Shown piece by piece: positions 31,142-32,556 of a DNA stretch of 32,556 nucleotides (position 1 is its first letter; each line of letters begins with the position of its first letter). Below the pieces are notes generated by a model. The model did no database searches. It saw only the letters and a program-made list of their open reading frames with translations, and was not told where the DNA came from. Origin of the DNA: Gammaproteobacteria bacterium (GTDB lineage Bacteria; Pseudomonadota; Gammaproteobacteria; Pseudomonadales; Pseudohongiellaceae); contig JAPOTO010000116.1 of assembly GCA_026709135.1 (NCBI GenBank), positions 1-32,556 of the forward strand, in the 5' to 3' direction. The position numbers and the translations under genes were made by a program.

Positions 31142-32556
31142 ATGCGCCTGTCCTGGAATGAAGTTCGCGCCCGCGCCGCCAAGTTCGCCCACGCCTGGCG
31201 CGACGCGGCCTACGAGAAGGGCGAGACCCAGAGCTTCTATAACGACTTCTTCGAGATATTCGGTGTCCGGCGGCGGTCGGTGGCGCGTTACGAGGCGCAT
31301 GTCGCCAAACTCGACAACCGCTCCGGCTTCATCGACCTGTTCTGGCCGGGCGTTCTGCTGGTCGAACAGAAAAGCGCCGGGCGCGATCTGAACGTAGCCA
31401 GGGACCAGGCTTGGGATTACTTCGACGCCCTGCCCGAGCGCGACCGCCCGCGTTTCATCCTGCTGAGCGACTTCCTAACTTTCCAGCTTCGCGACCTTGA
31501 CGACGGCGCCTCGATCACTTTCGCCTTGTCGAAATTGCCCGAGCATGTCGAGTCCTTCGGCTTCATCCTCGGCGTGCAGCGCCGGACCTTCCGTGATCAG
31601 GACCCGGCGAACGTCAAGGCGGCCGAGCTGGTTGGCAAGCTCCACGACGCTCTGGAAGCCGTGGGCTACCAGGGCCACGATCTCGAGCGCTTTCTCGTCC
31701 GGCTCGCGTTCTGCCTGTTCGCCGACGACACTGGCATTTTCGAGCCCCGGGACATCTTCCTCGACTTTATCGAATCGCGCACCCGCCAAGACGGTTCCGA
31801 TCTCGGCTCGTCGCTTTCGCAACTGTTCCAGGTGCTCGACACGCCAGTCGAAAACCGGCAATCCAGCCTCGATGAAGACCTTGCCGCCTTCCCCTATGTG
31901 AATGGCCAGCTTTTCGATGGCCCGCTGCGCATTCCGGCTTTTGATTCGGCGATGCGCGAAATGCTGCTCGACGCCTGCCGCTTCGACTGGTCGAGCATCT
32001 CGCCGGCGATCTTCGGCGCGCTGTTCCAATCGGTGATGAACCCGCGGGAGCGCCGCGCCCAAGGAGCCCACTACACCACCGAAAAGAACATCCTCAAAGT
32101 GATCGAGCCGCTGTTCCTCGACGACCTGCGGGCCGAGTTTGAAAACCTGCGGAGGCGGCGGCGCGGCCGCGACGGAGCGCTGCGGCAATTTCAAGCCAAA
32201 CTCGGCGACCTGACCTTCTTCGACCCGGCCTGTGGCTGCGGCAACTTTCTCATCATCGCCTATCGGGAGTTGCGCCAACTCGAAATCGAAGTGCTGAAAG
32301 AAATCCACCCCCGGGATTGGCAGGGCCGGAGGCAAGTGGAAACATTCGCCGAAACGCTTTCCGCCGTCGATGTGCACCAGTTCCATGGAATCGAGATCGG
32401 GGAGTTTCCGGCCCGCATCGCCGAAACCGCGCTGTGGATGATGGACCACATCATGAACAACCGGCTGAGCCTCGAATTCGGCCAAACCTATGTTCGCATC
32501 CCGCTGGAGAAGTCGCCGCACATCGTCCACGGCGATGCGTTGGAGATCGATTGGTC
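31142..32556 (+). CDS. Type IIL (MmeI-like) restriction-modification enzyme, 3' part outside window
   Basis: 471 codons are visible and open to the window end. This class fuses endonuclease, adenine-N6 methyltransferase and target recognition in one chain. N-terminus LSWNEVRARAAKFAHAW is typical of the group. The nuclease signature D-x9-E-x-K is seen exactly: Asp65, Glu75, Lys77 in GFIDLFWPGVLLVEQKSAG. A helical spacer leads to AQGAHYTTEKNILKVIEPLF and methyltransferase motif I FFDPACGCGNFLI (~359-371), then QFHGIEIGEFPARIAETALW. The NPPF motif and specificity domain lie beyond the edge. ATG 31142 has no ribosome site and only 14 nt separate it from the tRNA 3' end. Confidence 0.93.
   Translation, partial: MRLSWNEVRARAAKFAHAWRDAAYEKGETQSFYNDFFEIFGVRRRSVARYEAHVAKLDNRSGFIDLFWPGVLLVEQKSAGRDLNVARDQAWDYFDALPERDRPRFILLSDFLTFQLRDLDDGASITFALSKLPEHVESFGFILGVQRRTFRDQDPANVKAAELVGKLHDALEAVGYQGHDLERFLVRLAFCLFADDTGIFEPRDIFLDFIESRTRQDGSDLGSSLSQLFQVLDTPVENRQSSLDEDLAAFPYVNGQLFDGPLRIPAFDSAMREMLLDACRFDWSSISPAIFGALFQSVMNPRERRAQGAHYTTEKNILKVIEPLFLDDLRAEFENLRRRRRGRDGALRQFQAKLGDLTFFDPACGCGNFLIIAYRELRQLEIEVLKEIHPRDWQGRRQVETFAETLSAVDVHQFHGIEIGEFPARIAETALWMMDHIMNNRLSLEFGQTYVRIPLEKSPHIVHGDALEIDW

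Overview
The window is a GC-rich (roughly two-thirds G+C) chromosomal segment. It carries almost only core housekeeping genes of a gammaproteobacterium outside the Enterobacterales. The gene neighbourhoods rplU-rpmA-obgE-proB next to rpsT/murJ, mtaD-ubiG-yciK, and yciO-trpS-scpA-scpB-rluB are those I associate with Pseudomonas-like lineages. The species cannot be named from the sequence.

Layout, left to right. 1-1154 (minus): the end-clipped gene of a small secreted repeat protein and a TauE/SafE-type exporter. 1324-3427 (plus): folD and an aspartate/aromatic aminotransferase, overlapping. 3424-5335 (minus): murJ followed by a DUF2007/zinc-ribbon gene. 5446-5709 (plus): rpsT with a UUG start. 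5845-8680 (minus): the rplU-rpmA-obgE-proB operon, in which obgE appears to start with CUG. 8990-9616 (plus): yciB. 9703-11138 (minus): xthA and a periplasmic cyclophilin. 11139-11734: a gene-poor stretch holding a self-contained small transcription unit (promoter, 37-codon peptide, strong terminator). 11735-14367 (minus): a secreted protein of unknown function, moaA and moaB. 14676-17544 (plus): mtaD-ubiG-yciK, with the usual mupP/gph gene missing between ubiG and yciK. 17803-21826 (minus): yciO-trpS-scpA-scpB-rluB. 22010-22981 (plus): ispB. 23032-27658 (minus): three envelope proteins (a TPR pseudo-peptidase, an orphan with an in-frame 12-bp tandem repeat, a transglutaminase-like/TPR lipoprotein). 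27941-30860 (minus): ETF-ubiquinone oxidoreductase and queA. 31041-31127 (plus): tRNA-Leu(CAA). 31142-end (plus): a Type IIL (MmeI-like) restriction-modification enzyme starting 14 bp after the tRNA.

The most unusual content is a family of five intergenic palindromic elements (8777-8883, 14499-14611, 17612-17840, 27764-27876, 29683-29795) plus one half-copy near 22995. Each has 27-30 bp inverted arms around a conserved core that is exactly 53 bp in four of the five. The central ~16 bp of the arms differs completely from copy to copy, yet the two arms of any one copy are complementary (perfect in three, one mismatch in two). In one copy the core is inverted relative to the flanks. In another the core has grown to 171 bp by gain of a block with three hairpins, and that copy also supplies the last 17 codons of rluB. 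No gene in the window obviously mobilises these elements.

The genes serve one-carbon and amino-acid metabolism (folD, aminotransferase, proB, mtaD), translation (rpsT, rplU, rpmA, obgE, trpS, rluB, queA, tRNA-Leu), envelope building (murJ, yciB, ispB for the quinone tail), quinone metabolism and respiration (ubiG, ispB, ETF-QO), molybdopterin synthesis (moaA, moaB), chromosome segregation (scpA, scpB) and repair (xthA). The only clear defence or accessory gene is the restriction-modification enzyme at the right edge.
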